NCBI GenBank assembly: GCA_022785125.1
Contig: JALFRA010000014.1
Location: forward strand, 1-64,000
Reading direction: 5' to 3'
Origin: Clostridiales bacterium
GTDB lineage: Bacteria > Bacillota > Clostridia > Oscillospirales > Oscillospiraceae
DNA length: 64,000 nucleotides
This document shows, one piece after another, positions 7,673 through 16,659 of this stretch. Positions within the stretch are counted from its first letter, which is position 1. Each line of letters begins with the position of its first letter. The position numbers and the translations under genes are program-made. A model generated the notes under the pieces. The model saw only the letters and a program-made list of their open reading frames with translations. It was not told the origin of the DNA and made no database searches.

Positions 7673-8464
7673 TCACTCCAGATCGGCGGGCAAAAAAGCT
7701 TCGTAGGGCAGTACGGCGGACAACTCCACCATCAGATCGGAGAAGCCCCCCGACCGGTCCCAATCTGTCCGCGGGGTACGCAGCACCGCGCCCCCCTCCG
7801 GCGGCCGGATGGGCAGGGAGACCACCGCCCGGGACCCCCGGTCCTCCCGCTGCTCAAATACGATAGCCCCGCCGTGGAGGGCGGCGATCCGCCGTGCCAC
7901 CCGCAGGCCCAGGCCCAGACCGTCAGGCCGGTGAAGCAGTTCCCGCTCCTCCCCTTCCTCCGGCGGCAGCAACCCGGGCCCGTCGTCCCACACGGTAAGC
8001 ACCGCCCGGTCCTGGCGCACCGCCAGGCGCAGCCCGGTGTGGCCATCCTTCCCGGCAGCCCGGAAGGCATTGGAGATCAATCCAAGCAGCATCCGCCGCA
8101 GCTGGGGGCCATCCCCGGTGGTGATGAGACTGCCCTGCTCCTCTTCATAGGAAAAGCTCAGGCCCGCCTGTCCCGCCAGGGAGGCCACCTGCTCTCCAAG
8201 GCCACGGCACAGCCCCGCCAGGTCCAGACTGGTCCGTTCCACCGTCAGTTCGTCCTCCGGCAGCTGGAGGTATTCCAGATTGCCCAGCATCCGCATCATG
8301 CGGTACATACTCTGGTGAAGGATGGCCAGGTAGGGCTCATACTGCTGCCCGCCCTTCTCCTGTACCACCGGCGTCAGCAGCTGCACCGCCGCCGCCAGAT
8401 TGTTCATCTGCTCCCGGAACTGCTCCACCAACAGCAGTCCCAGGTCCTCGGAAACAGGCTCCAT
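7673..8464 (-). CDS. histidine-kinase-like ATPase (soluble)
   Basis: About 263 residues from the ATG at 8464, which follows GGAGGAGAG; a longer frame upstream has no such site. The N-terminal half is helical (EQFREQMNNLAAAVQLL), resembling a dimerization helix pair but without an obvious phospho-acceptor HE motif: the usual position reads FREQMNNL. The C-terminal half is a HATPase domain with GLISNAFRAA (N-box), WDDGPGLL (G1) and GLGLGLRVARRIAALHGG (G2). No membrane helix or sensor domain is visible. It could be an orphan soluble kinase, or a regulator that binds ATP without autophosphorylation. No response regulator lies next to it. Confidence 0.75.
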   Translation of the reverse strand: MEPVSEDLGLLLVEQFREQMNNLAAAVQLLTPVVQEKGGQQYEPYLAILHQSMYRMMRMLGNLEYLQLPEDELTVERTSLDLAGLCRGLGEQVASLAGQAGLSFSYEEEQGSLITTGDGPQLRRMLLGLISNAFRAAGKDGHTGLRLAVRQDRAVLTVWDDGPGLLPPEEGEERELLHRPDGLGLGLRVARRIAALHGGAIVFEQREDRGSRAVVSLPIRPPEGGAVLRTPRTDWDRSGGFSDLMVELSAVLPYEAFLPADLE

Positions 8465-8635
8465 GGGCCTCTCTCCTCCTCTCAGCTCCCAAAACACGGT
8501 AAAGTCAAAGTCAGTATAGCAAATATTTTGTCGAATCTCAAGGAATACGGTCGTATTACATCGAAACCGCCACGTTTACCGATAACCGCCATATAAATTT
8601 ATACAGTTTCCCCAGTAAGTTTTGCATTTTTCCTC

Positions 8636-9737
<1,102 letters not shown>

Positions 9738-9750
9738 GTTACTTGAATCC

Positions 9751-9786
9751 AAAAAAGGGACGCTGCATCGGCAGCGTCCCTTTTTT
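9751..9786. terminator. strong intrinsic terminator after gap
   Basis: AAAAAAGGGACGCTGC pairs with GCAGCGTCCCTTTTTT around ATCG. It has A- and T-tracts on both sides, so it also serves the minus-strand kinase gene that ends at 9816. Confidence 0.9.
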
Positions 9787-9815
9787 CTGTTTGTCTCTTT
9801 GATACTGGGCAGCGC

Positions 9816-10655
9816 TTACACCAGTTCCTTCAGCAGGGGCTCAAACTGGACCCCTTCCAGAGGCGGAGTGCCGATCTGCATAGACTGCGCCACACACCGC
9901 TGGACAAAATCCACCGCCTGCTCCACCGATCCGGGCAGCTCATCCCCCCGCATAAGGGCACCCAGCAGCACGCTGGCGAAGAGATCGCCGGTACCGGGGA
10001 AGTGGGCGGGCTCCTGGTGGGCCATGGCAAAGCCGGTGGTGCCAGTGATGCGGTTAAAATAGCCCGCTCCGATCTGGCCTTCCGTCAGGCTGACGCCGGT
10101 GAGCACCACCGACCGCTTTCCTTTCAGGCTCAGCCGCTCCAGCCAGTTCCGGATGCCGCCTTCCTCAGTAGGACAAGCGTCATAGTCCTCATCCAGCAGC
10201 AGGGCGGCCTCCGTCCAGTTGGGCGTGATGCAGTCGGCCTGGTCCGCCAGCTGACGCATTTGCGCGCACAGCTCCGGGGTGTAGGTGCGGTAGGGCTTGC
10301 CGTGGTCCCCCATCACCGGGTCCACCAGCACCCGGGTATGTTCTCCCCGAAACTGCTGATAGAACCTCTCAATGATCCGGATCTGGTCTGCCGAGCCCAG
10401 GAAACCGCTGTAGATGGCGTCAAAGGTCACGCCCAGCTCGGCCCAATGGGCTGTGGTCCGCTCCATCTGACCGGTCAGATCCAGAAAAGTGGCCTTGTCA
10501 CTGGGCGGGAAGGCGGTGTGGGCAGAGAGGCTGGCAGTGAGCAGGGGGCAGCACTGGCTGCCCATGGCGGACAGCACCGGCAGCACCACCGTCATGGAAC
10601 AGCGGCCAAAGCCTGAAATATCCTGTATGGCAGCAATCCGGGGCGCAACGTTCAT
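9816..10655 (-). CDS. pyridoxal/pyridoxamine kinase
   Basis: 279 residues of the ribokinase-fold pyridoxal kinase group, which phosphorylates vitamin B6 forms to supply PLP. Signs are the N-terminal AIQDISGFGRCS (substrate end), VDPVMGDHGKPY (a family hallmark), TPNWTEA, and the C-terminal FPGTGDLFASVL, which holds the anion hole and the catalytic aspartate of GTGD. AAAGGAGGAACC precedes the ATG. It is monocistronic. The closest named enzymes are PdxK/PdxY; which ring form it prefers cannot be read. Confidence 0.9.
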   Translation of the reverse strand: MNVAPRIAAIQDISGFGRCSMTVVLPVLSAMGSQCCPLLTASLSAHTAFPPSDKATFLDLTGQMERTTAHWAELGVTFDAIYSGFLGSADQIRIIERFYQQFRGEHTRVLVDPVMGDHGKPYRTYTPELCAQMRQLADQADCITPNWTEAALLLDEDYDACPTEEGGIRNWLERLSLKGKRSVVLTGVSLTEGQIGAGYFNRITGTTGFAMAHQEPAHFPGTGDLFASVLLGALMRGDELPGSVEQAVDFVQRCVAQSMQIGTPPLEGVQFEPLLKELV

Positions 10656-10733
10656 GGTCTGGTTCCTCCTTTGGGCTGCATATGCTATTTCATTATAATG
10701 CCTTCCTGTCCCTGCCGCAACCCCCTGTCGGAA

Positions 10734-10762
10734 TTGACATTTTCCCTTACCGATGCTAAACT
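10734..10762 (+). promoter_or_regulatory. promoter of the interrupted tRNA-Leu gene
   Basis: TTGACA (10734-10739), 17-base spacer, TAAACT (10757-10762), ending 17 bases before the tRNA 5' half. It now reads into the inserted element: through the broken tRNA half, then the intact tRNA-Leu at 10949, and possibly the large STAND gene. Confidence 0.7.
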
Positions 10763-10778
10763 AGTGGATACACCACAG

Positions 10779-10817
10779 GCGGGTATGACGGAATTGGCAG
10801 ACGTGCAGGATTTAGGT
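10779..10817 (+). pseudogene. 5' half of tRNA-Leu(UAG), split by element insertion
   Basis: The sequence follows the intact tRNA-Leu at 10949 from its first base through the D-arm, the anticodon stem 5' strand CAGGA and the loop TTTAGGT, with two differences (GTATGACGG, GACGTGCAGG). It then leaves tRNA sequence altogether. The missing 3' half is at 29633-29678; joined, the two give a normal 85-nt tRNA-Leu with CCA. Confidence 0.9.
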
Positions 10818-10833
10818 GCTGTCACCTCAGTGA
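10811..10833. other. left attachment junction (attL)
   Basis: Core TTTAGGT, then the inner arm GTGCTGTCACCTCAGTGA. The inner arm is a near mirror image of the arm at the right end (18 of 21 positions when the core is included). Confidence 0.8.
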
Positions 10834-10948
10834 AGAATTCATCAACCAGATAAAAGCGGGCATGTCCTGTTTTTATAGACGCGGCTCAAGCGCAACGCGC
10901 CGCCTCGGGTATCCCCTCCCCGAGTAAAAATAGAGGGAAACTGAATAT

Positions 10949-11033
10949 GCGGGTATGGCGGAATTGGCAGACGCGCAGGATTTAGGTTCCTGTGAAGTGA
11001 TTCGTGTGGGTTCGACCCCCACTACCCGTACCA
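10949..11033 (+). tRNA. tRNA-Leu (anticodon UAG), intact, inside the element
   Basis: 85 nt with encoded CCA. The acceptor stem GCGGGTA/TACCCGT, anticodon stem CAGGA/TCCTG with loop TTTAGGT (anticodon TAG), a long variable arm as in leucine tRNAs, and the T-arm GTGGG-TTCGACC-CCCAC are all sound. It differs from the split chromosomal copy in the D-arm and variable arm. It lies inside the element by the boundaries proposed here, so it would replace the tRNA that insertion destroyed. No clear promoter stands directly before it; the host promoter at 10734 probably serves it. Confidence 0.95.
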
Positions 11034-11042
11034 ACGTAAGTT

Positions 11043-11076
11043 GACGAGCTGCCAGAAACGGCGGCTCGTCGTTTTT
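11043..11076 (+). terminator. terminator after the intact tRNA-Leu
   Basis: GACGAGC pairs with GCTCGTC, with an inner GCC/GGC, followed by GTTTTTG. It lies ten bases past the tRNA and 40 bases before the STAND gene. Confidence 0.65.
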
Positions 11077-11115
11077 GTTAATCATTCAACTAATAATAAG
11101 TTTGGAGGTGTTAAA

Positions 11116-14100
11116 ATGTTAGATACGATAGGTGCTTTCGGGAGTGGTATTGGAACCAACCTTTTATCTGATTCTTTGAGCAAGAAACTTGAGGCTTTCA
11201 AAGACAAAAAAGCAATTGCCTCTTTCACCCAAAGTCTGCGAGATTGGGAAATTGAATTTGAAAAACAGAATGACGGCACTATCATCACAAACGGCGCATT
11301 TTATTCACATGTGAAGTATCATAATGTAATTGAAAATATTGTGGCTTATGTCCTTGAGCCGAGTATGAATGCCGTGACTGAGGATGAATTTCTAAATTGT
11401 CTCCATGAAAAAATGGTAAGCAGGATCGAAGAAACGACCGAAAAGAAATTATCTTGGAACGACTCAAGACTTATTCGGAATTTCCTTACACACTTACTTA
11501 CAACAACAAGAGCCTTTCTTTTTCAAAAAATATCTTTGGAAGATCGCGGCCTATTCTATTTGGTTTGCCAAAATAATGCCAAACTTGAGCACTTAGAACG
11601 GATTGTAAAAGAGAAATTCCAAATGCAGGATCAGAATGTCCAGCAAATTGTAGAACAACTCTCGATGGCTATTCAGAAGTCCGAAACAGAGGAACGCATC
11701 AAAGCAAAAATGGCTTCATGGAATTCCAGACAAATAAAGAACCTTGGTAACCGGTATACGCCAGATTTGAACATCCCTGTTGAAATAATGGACTCTCTCC
11801 ACGGAGCATCTGTCGATCAACAATTTCAGAATATATTCTATGACAAAGTAGATAAATTTTTGATTGCGATGAGACACACAGAGCTTAGTGAAATCAACGC
11901 ATTGTGTGATGCCATAGAGAAATATGCAATAGAATTGAATTTCTTCAATATTACATCAAGCGACATCGATGTAATAATTTCAACAGTTAACGCTATCAAA
12001 GATTTTCTAACCAGCAAAATAGAAGAATATTATGAAAACCCCGAAGGGAAGAAAAGTTTTGACAGTAAAGCATACCAGTTATACGAGAAACTGGGTATTG
12101 CCAACGAATTTAACGACTATCTAACTAATACAACTGTTAGGGTAGCCGTTTCCCCGTACATTATTTTGGCCGGAGATGGTGGTGTTGGAAAATCACATCT
12201 TATTGCCGATTACATTGATAACTGTGATTCTTTGGGGCAGACATCTTTACTTCTGTTAGGCCAGCAGTTTTCTGCGGGAATGGATGTTTTGGCTATTCTC
12301 CCAACTCTACTCGGTTGTGATATTACTTATCACGAACTTTTTGATATATTCGAAGCGATTGCCTGTGCTCAGAAAAGTCGTGTCCTGATCTGTATTGATG
12401 CTCTTAATGAAGGTGCTGGGGTAACTTTTTGGAACAGTGTTCTTGGTGGACTCGTTGATTTCCTGAAAGAGTTTCCTCACATTGGCCTCCTCGTGTCTGT
12501 GCGTACACAATATGAGGATCCTCTTTTCGACGGACAAGATACGCTTAGAGCACAAATGCAACGAATTGAACACTTCGGTTTCACTACAGTTGAACACGAT
12601 GCCATGCATCAGTACTTCTCTTTCTATGGAATAACCATTGACTCTGTAGTATTCCCAATTTCAGAATTCAGAAATCCGCTGTTTTTGCGGCTGTTTTGCA
12701 CCGCAAATAGAAATACGCACATTAGTCTGGGCGATATTTCATTGCCGTTTGTTTATTCGCAGTACATTAGTGTGATGGAGCAGAAAGTCGCTGAAAGATG
12801 TAACTATAACAAATCTTATAAATTAATTTCAAAAATTATTGACGAAATGGTTTCCAAACGTATCAATGAACATAGTGGAACCGTTTCACTTTCGCTTGAT
12901 GATACCCTTGCACTAATAGTTGATATCTGTAAGAAATGGAATGTTAACACCGATGTGTATAGTGCACTTCTTGCGGAAGGAGTTCTTACACAAGGCATTA
13001 CATATAACGGTGATGAGTATGTTTATATTACCTACGAACGACTGGAAGACTACTTTTTAGCACAGAAAATAGTTTCAGCGTATGCACAGTTAAGTGAGGA
13101 GCAGTTTTTTGAGAAGTATTCTTGGATGTTAAACAAGCCGGACCTCCTTCAATTCTTTGGTATTGTCCTTGCTGAAGACTGGGAATATGAACTGAGTGAT
13201 GTATTTTCCTCTGAAAACGCGAAGAATACATATCGTGTTCGCAATGCATTTCTTTATGGCTTATTATGGCGAAAAACAACCAGTATTACGGAGCATACTA
13301 TAGATTACATTAACTCGGAAATCCTGCAATATGAGTATAGTTTCAACCAGTTTGTAGATGTTCTCTTCGCATTATCAGCACGCCCAAACCATCCTTTGAA
13401 TGCCAAAAATGCATTTAACTTTTTTCATGGGGTAAAAATGTCAGACAGAGATGCTACATTTATTCCGATATTTGACGAATTATATAGTAATCACGATTCA
13501 GCGCTTTATCGACTCGTTGAGTGGGGACTTGTTCACGCCTCAAAGCAAGCTATTACCGACGATATTGCGGAAAGTTGTGCAATCATCCTTTCTTGGCTCC
13601 TAATTTCGCCTAACAACGAACTTCGGGATAAGGCAACAAAAGCTATCATTTGCATCCTGAACTCACACATGCCGGCATTATTATTCTTGATGCGGATATT
13701 TGAAGAAATTGACGACCCATACATTTCTGAAAGAATATATGCTGTCGCATTTGGCTGTGTGGTAAATGAAGATTCACCGCAACAGGTCAGGGCACTGGCA
13801 GAGCATGTTTACAAAAACATATTTGATAAGGATGTTGTATATCCAAATATACTGTTGAGAACCTACGCCAAAAACATTATCGATTATGCACGCCACATAG
13901 GCTGTGTTGAGGACGGGTATTTCGACGCAGAAAAAATCACACCTCCATATAACAGCAGATTCCCAGAAATTCCTTCGGATGAAGAGATTAAAACATATAA
14001 GTTGGACTATAACAGCGAATCATTTAGAGATTATCATTGGTCACAATTAGCTATTTTGAATTCAATGAAGGTTGAATACAGTCGAAGCGGTCAACCTGGT

Positions 14101-15357
14101 GGCTATGGTGATTTTGGAAGGTATACCTTTCAATCGTATTTTTACGCTTGGAAACAACTACATCCTATAGATTTAAAAAACATAGCCATTAAGCGTATCT
14201 TTGAACTGGGTTATGATGTCGAAAAGCACGGAAAATATGATCGAAATTGTACTGATCGTGTTGGTTTAGGGTTTCAGTTTGGAAGGAAGGAGCGTATTGG
14301 GAAAAAGTATCAATGGATAGCACTTTATGAATTGGCGGCTCAAGTCTGTGACAATTATCAGATTACGGTATACGACAATGACATAGGGGAACCACATCAG
14401 GAATACTGCAAGGGTTCTTTTGAGCCGGATATTCGGAACATCGATCCAACGGTACTTGTTACTCCTGTTTTTGATAATTTGCATATCGATATCGCAGCAT
14501 TTTCATATGACATCCCAAACAATACTTATGAGGAATGGCTTGCTGATTTTTCTGACACACCTACTTTTGTGCAATGCGTAAAGCTACAGTCCGGAGCACA
14601 TCAATATCTCTTACTTACGGGTGAATATGATTGGAAAGAAGCTAAGCGTTTAGGTTTCCGTTCATATGACCTTCCTCGCAAAGATATGTGGCATCAAATC
14701 AGAGGATATGTTGTAAAGAATGAATATGCTGAATCACTCATTTGCGCTCTTTCTGGTGTTGACTTTATGGGGCGTTGGATGCCTGAAGCTCAAAGTAACT
14801 CAGCAATGTACAACAAAGAATATTACTGGTCTGATGCGCATACTTTCTTTAATAACCCATATTATTGTGGTTTAGAATGGGTAAATATCGATTCTGACCG
14901 CCTTAATTATGTCTTCCCAGGAAAAGTATTAATTCCTGTTAAACAGTATTATAGCGAACGAAAAGGCGAACTGAATTGTTTGAATTCAGAAATAGCGTCT
15001 ATCTACTGGCACAAACCATGCGAGGAAATATATACAAAATTGCAATTAAAGTATTTAAAAGGCAGTAATAGCGCGTTTGTTGATGGTGCTGGGGAATTAG
15101 TATGTTTTGACGGTTCAGAGCTAATAGGTAATGATACAGGTTTCTATATCAGGTACGACAAGCTCCTTGAGTTTTTGAAAAGCAGCAGTTATACATTAGT
15201 GTGGACATCTTTGTGCGAGAAGCGCATATTGACTCCTCCGTTTGGAAGGTGGGATTTACCACCCAAGGCAATACACATGTCTTCTGTTTATTATCTGAAA
15301 GACGGTAAAATAACGAAAGCCAGTGAAACATTATTCGAAGACAGACTATATTATTAA
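11116..15357 (+). CDS. large STAND-type P-loop NTPase, Avs-like candidate anti-phage protein
   Basis: 1413 residues from the ATG at 11116, which follows GGAGGTG. Residues 1-330 form a helical N-terminal region of unknown function containing IKNLGNRYTPDLN, a motif I recall from large STAND proteins. The NTPase core has Walker A GDGGVGKS at 353-360 and Walker B VLICIDALNE at about 423-432, then SVRTQYE (sensor-like arginine). A long alpha-helical repeat region follows, and a C-terminal part (about 970-1413) includes ERIGKKYQWIALYELA, again recalled from Avs-like and related proteins. This layout (effector or adaptor, ATPase, repeat sensor) is that of STAND immune proteins, which recognize phage proteins and trigger cell arrest. 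The effector type is not evident. Base composition is far more AT-rich than the host. No promoter is visible in the 40 bases after the tRNA terminator. Confidence 0.7.
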   Translation: MLDTIGAFGSGIGTNLLSDSLSKKLEAFKDKKAIASFTQSLRDWEIEFEKQNDGTIITNGAFYSHVKYHNVIENIVAYVLEPSMNAVTEDEFLNCLHEKMVSRIEETTEKKLSWNDSRLIRNFLTHLLTTTRAFLFQKISLEDRGLFYLVCQNNAKLEHLERIVKEKFQMQDQNVQQIVEQLSMAIQKSETEERIKAKMASWNSRQIKNLGNRYTPDLNIPVEIMDSLHGASVDQQFQNIFYDKVDKFLIAMRHTELSEINALCDAIEKYAIELNFFNITSSDIDVIISTVNAIKDFLTSKIEEYYENPEGKKSFDSKAYQLYEKLGIANEFNDYLTNTTVRVAVSPYIILAGDGGVGKSHLIADYIDNCDSLGQTSLLLLGQQFSAGMDVLAILPTLLGCDITYHELFDIFEAIACAQKSRVLICIDALNEGAGVTFWNSVLGGLVDFLKEFPHIGLLVSVRTQYEDPLFDGQDTLRAQMQRIEHFGFTTVEHDAMHQYFSFYGITIDSVVFPISEFRNPLFLRLFCTANRNTHISLGDISLPFVYSQYISVMEQKVAERCNYNKSYKLISKIIDEMVSKRINEHSGTVSLSLDDTLALIVDICKKWNVNTDVYSALLAEGVLTQGITYNGDEYVYITYERLEDYFLAQKIVSAYAQLSEEQFFEKYSWMLNKPDLLQFFGIVLAEDWEYELSDVFSSENAKNTYRVRNAFLYGLLWRKTTSITEHTIDYINSEILQYEYSFNQFVDVLFALSARPNHPLNAKNAFNFFHGVKMSDRDATFIPIFDELYSNHDSALYRLVEWGLVHASKQAITDDIAESCAIILSWLLISPNNELRDKATKAIICILNSHMPALLFLMRIFEEIDDPYISERIYAVAFGCVVNEDSPQQVRALAEHVYKNIFDKDVVYPNILLRTYAKNIIDYARHIGCVEDGYFDAEKITPPYNSRFPEIPSDEEIKTYKLDYNSESFRDYHWSQLAILNSMKVEYSRSGQPGGYGDFGRYTFQSYFYAWKQLHPIDLKNIAIKRIFELGYDVEKHGKYDRNCTDRVGLGFQFGRKERIGKKYQWIALYELAAQVCDNYQITVYDNDIGEPHQEYCKGSFEPDIRNIDPTVLVTPVFDNLHIDIAAFSYDIPNNTYEEWLADFSDTPTFVQCVKLQSGAHQYLLLTGEYDWKEAKRLGFRSYDLPRKDMWHQIRGYVVKNEYAESLICALSGVDFMGRWMPEAQSNSAMYNKEYYWSDAHTFFNNPYYCGLEWVNIDSDRLNYVFPGKVLIPVKQYYSERKGELNCLNSEIASIYWHKPCEEIYTKLQLKYLKGSNSAFVDGAGELVCFDGSELIGNDTGFYIRYDKLLEFLKSSSYTLVWTSLCEKRILTPPFGRWDLPPKAIHMSSVYYLKDGKITKASETLFEDRLYY

Positions 15358-16649
15358 CGAGGTCTTGGATTGGAAACGCTTCCTTTCAATTTCTCTATTA
15401 CAATCTCATCTATCTCCCGCTCCAGTTCCTGCACTTTTTTCTGTAACGCAGAAATGTGGGCGTCGAGGATTGGTTTCCTCAACGCCCACATTTTTTGCAT
15501 CTGCGCCAGTTTCTTCAGTTCCTCCGCGCGGCTCTCACAAGCTGTGGAAACGAGCTCCCATACCCTCGCATCCAGCGTTTCCTCGTGGATTCGGTGGGAG
15601 GCACAATAGGTTTTGCCGTTCCTCTGATAGCCTTTGCAGACATACTCCACACGGCTGTTGCCCCTCCAATATCGGATCATCGGAACGAATGGGTTGCCGC
15701 ACTCGGCGCAGGCCAAAAGACCTGCATAACGGTGCCTGGCTTTATTGCCAGGTGCCGGGTGTTTCCTGGCGTTTTGGTTCAGCAACTCTTGTACCCGCCC
15801 CCAATCCTCCCGCTGGATGATGACCGGATAGACGCCCTCGTGCCGAAACTGTTCTGCTTCTGGTACAGCATAGGTTTTTCCTTCGCGCATTTGCTTGCGG
15901 TGATTTGTCAGCACACCGACATAGCTCTCATCGGTCAGAATGTTTTTTACACTGGTATAGGTCCAAACATAACTGCCGTCTTTGGCTTTGTGGATGTCCT
16001 GACGCCGTTTTCCGTACCGTTCATACTGGAGCTGCGCCGGAGTTTTTCGTTCCCGTTCATTCAAGCGCCGGGCGATTTCCTTCAGTCTGACACCACCCAA
16101 GTACAGAGAGTAGACCATTCGCACGGTTTCAGCGGCTTCTTCTATGACCTTGATTTCACCAGTGTTCTTATCTTTCCAGTACCCGAAGGACGGGATAATG
16201 ACGATACCCTCTTTTTGTTTTTGATGGTATCCAGCCCGAATCTTCCTGCCAATGTCTTTGGCATAGTAGTCATTCATCAGGCCGCGGACGCCGATTATCA
16301 AATCATCCTCATCGCGGAAGGTATCGACCCCTTCCGTTGCGGAGATCACCCGCACCTGATGTTCCCGCAGATAGTCAATAAATAATGCGGTCTGGGTCCT
16401 GTGGCGGCCAAGACGGGACAAGTCCTTTACGATGACAGCGTCGATTTTATCTGCGTCCACAGCCGCCGTGAGCTCGTCCAGCCCACGGCGGTTGAACTTC
16501 ATGCCGCTTACATTGTCATCGAAGGACTGTCCCACAATGATGTATCCGTGCTGCTCGGCAAACCCATGGCAGGTCTCCTGCTGGTTCAGGAGAGAGTTCA
16601 TCTCCTCGTCATCATCGTTTGACAGTCGCGCATAGATCCATACCCGCAT
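15354..16649 (-). CDS. serine recombinase 1, C-terminally truncated
   Basis: 431 residues. The catalytic resolvase domain has S10 in IYARLS, and DLSRLGRHRTQT carries the conserved arginines. It is followed by the recombinase domain (about 160-300), a zinc ribbon (CAECGNPF ... YVCKGY ... CASH) and the start of a coiled coil. Compared with its neighbour of 552 residues, it aligns to about EIVIEKLKG and then ends in an unrelated tail, SVSNPRPR. About 110 residues are missing. Its stop shares bases with the stop of the STAND gene reading the other way, so the lost end was probably replaced when the cargo entered. Whether it still works is unknown. It starts 10 bases after the end of recombinase 2, forming a tandem pair. 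Confidence 0.88.
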   Translation of the reverse strand: MRVWIYARLSNDDDEEMNSLLNQQETCHGFAEQHGYIIVGQSFDDNVSGMKFNRRGLDELTAAVDADKIDAVIVKDLSRLGRHRTQTALFIDYLREHQVRVISATEGVDTFRDEDDLIIGVRGLMNDYYAKDIGRKIRAGYHQKQKEGIVIIPSFGYWKDKNTGEIKVIEEAAETVRMVYSLYLGGVRLKEIARRLNERERKTPAQLQYERYGKRRQDIHKAKDGSYVWTYTSVKNILTDESYVGVLTNHRKQMREGKTYAVPEAEQFRHEGVYPVIIQREDWGRVQELLNQNARKHPAPGNKARHRYAGLLACAECGNPFVPMIRYWRGNSRVEYVCKGYQRNGKTYCASHRIHEETLDARVWELVSTACESRAEELKKLAQMQKMWALRKPILDAHISALQKKVQELEREIDEIVIEKLKGSVSNPRPR

Positions 16650-16659
16650 CTGTTATCAC

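Noticed and set aside
10779-10870. A second functional tRNA-Leu at the left end
   Set aside because: After the anticodon loop the sequence cannot form the 3' anticodon strand, T-arm or acceptor stem; it is only a 5' half.
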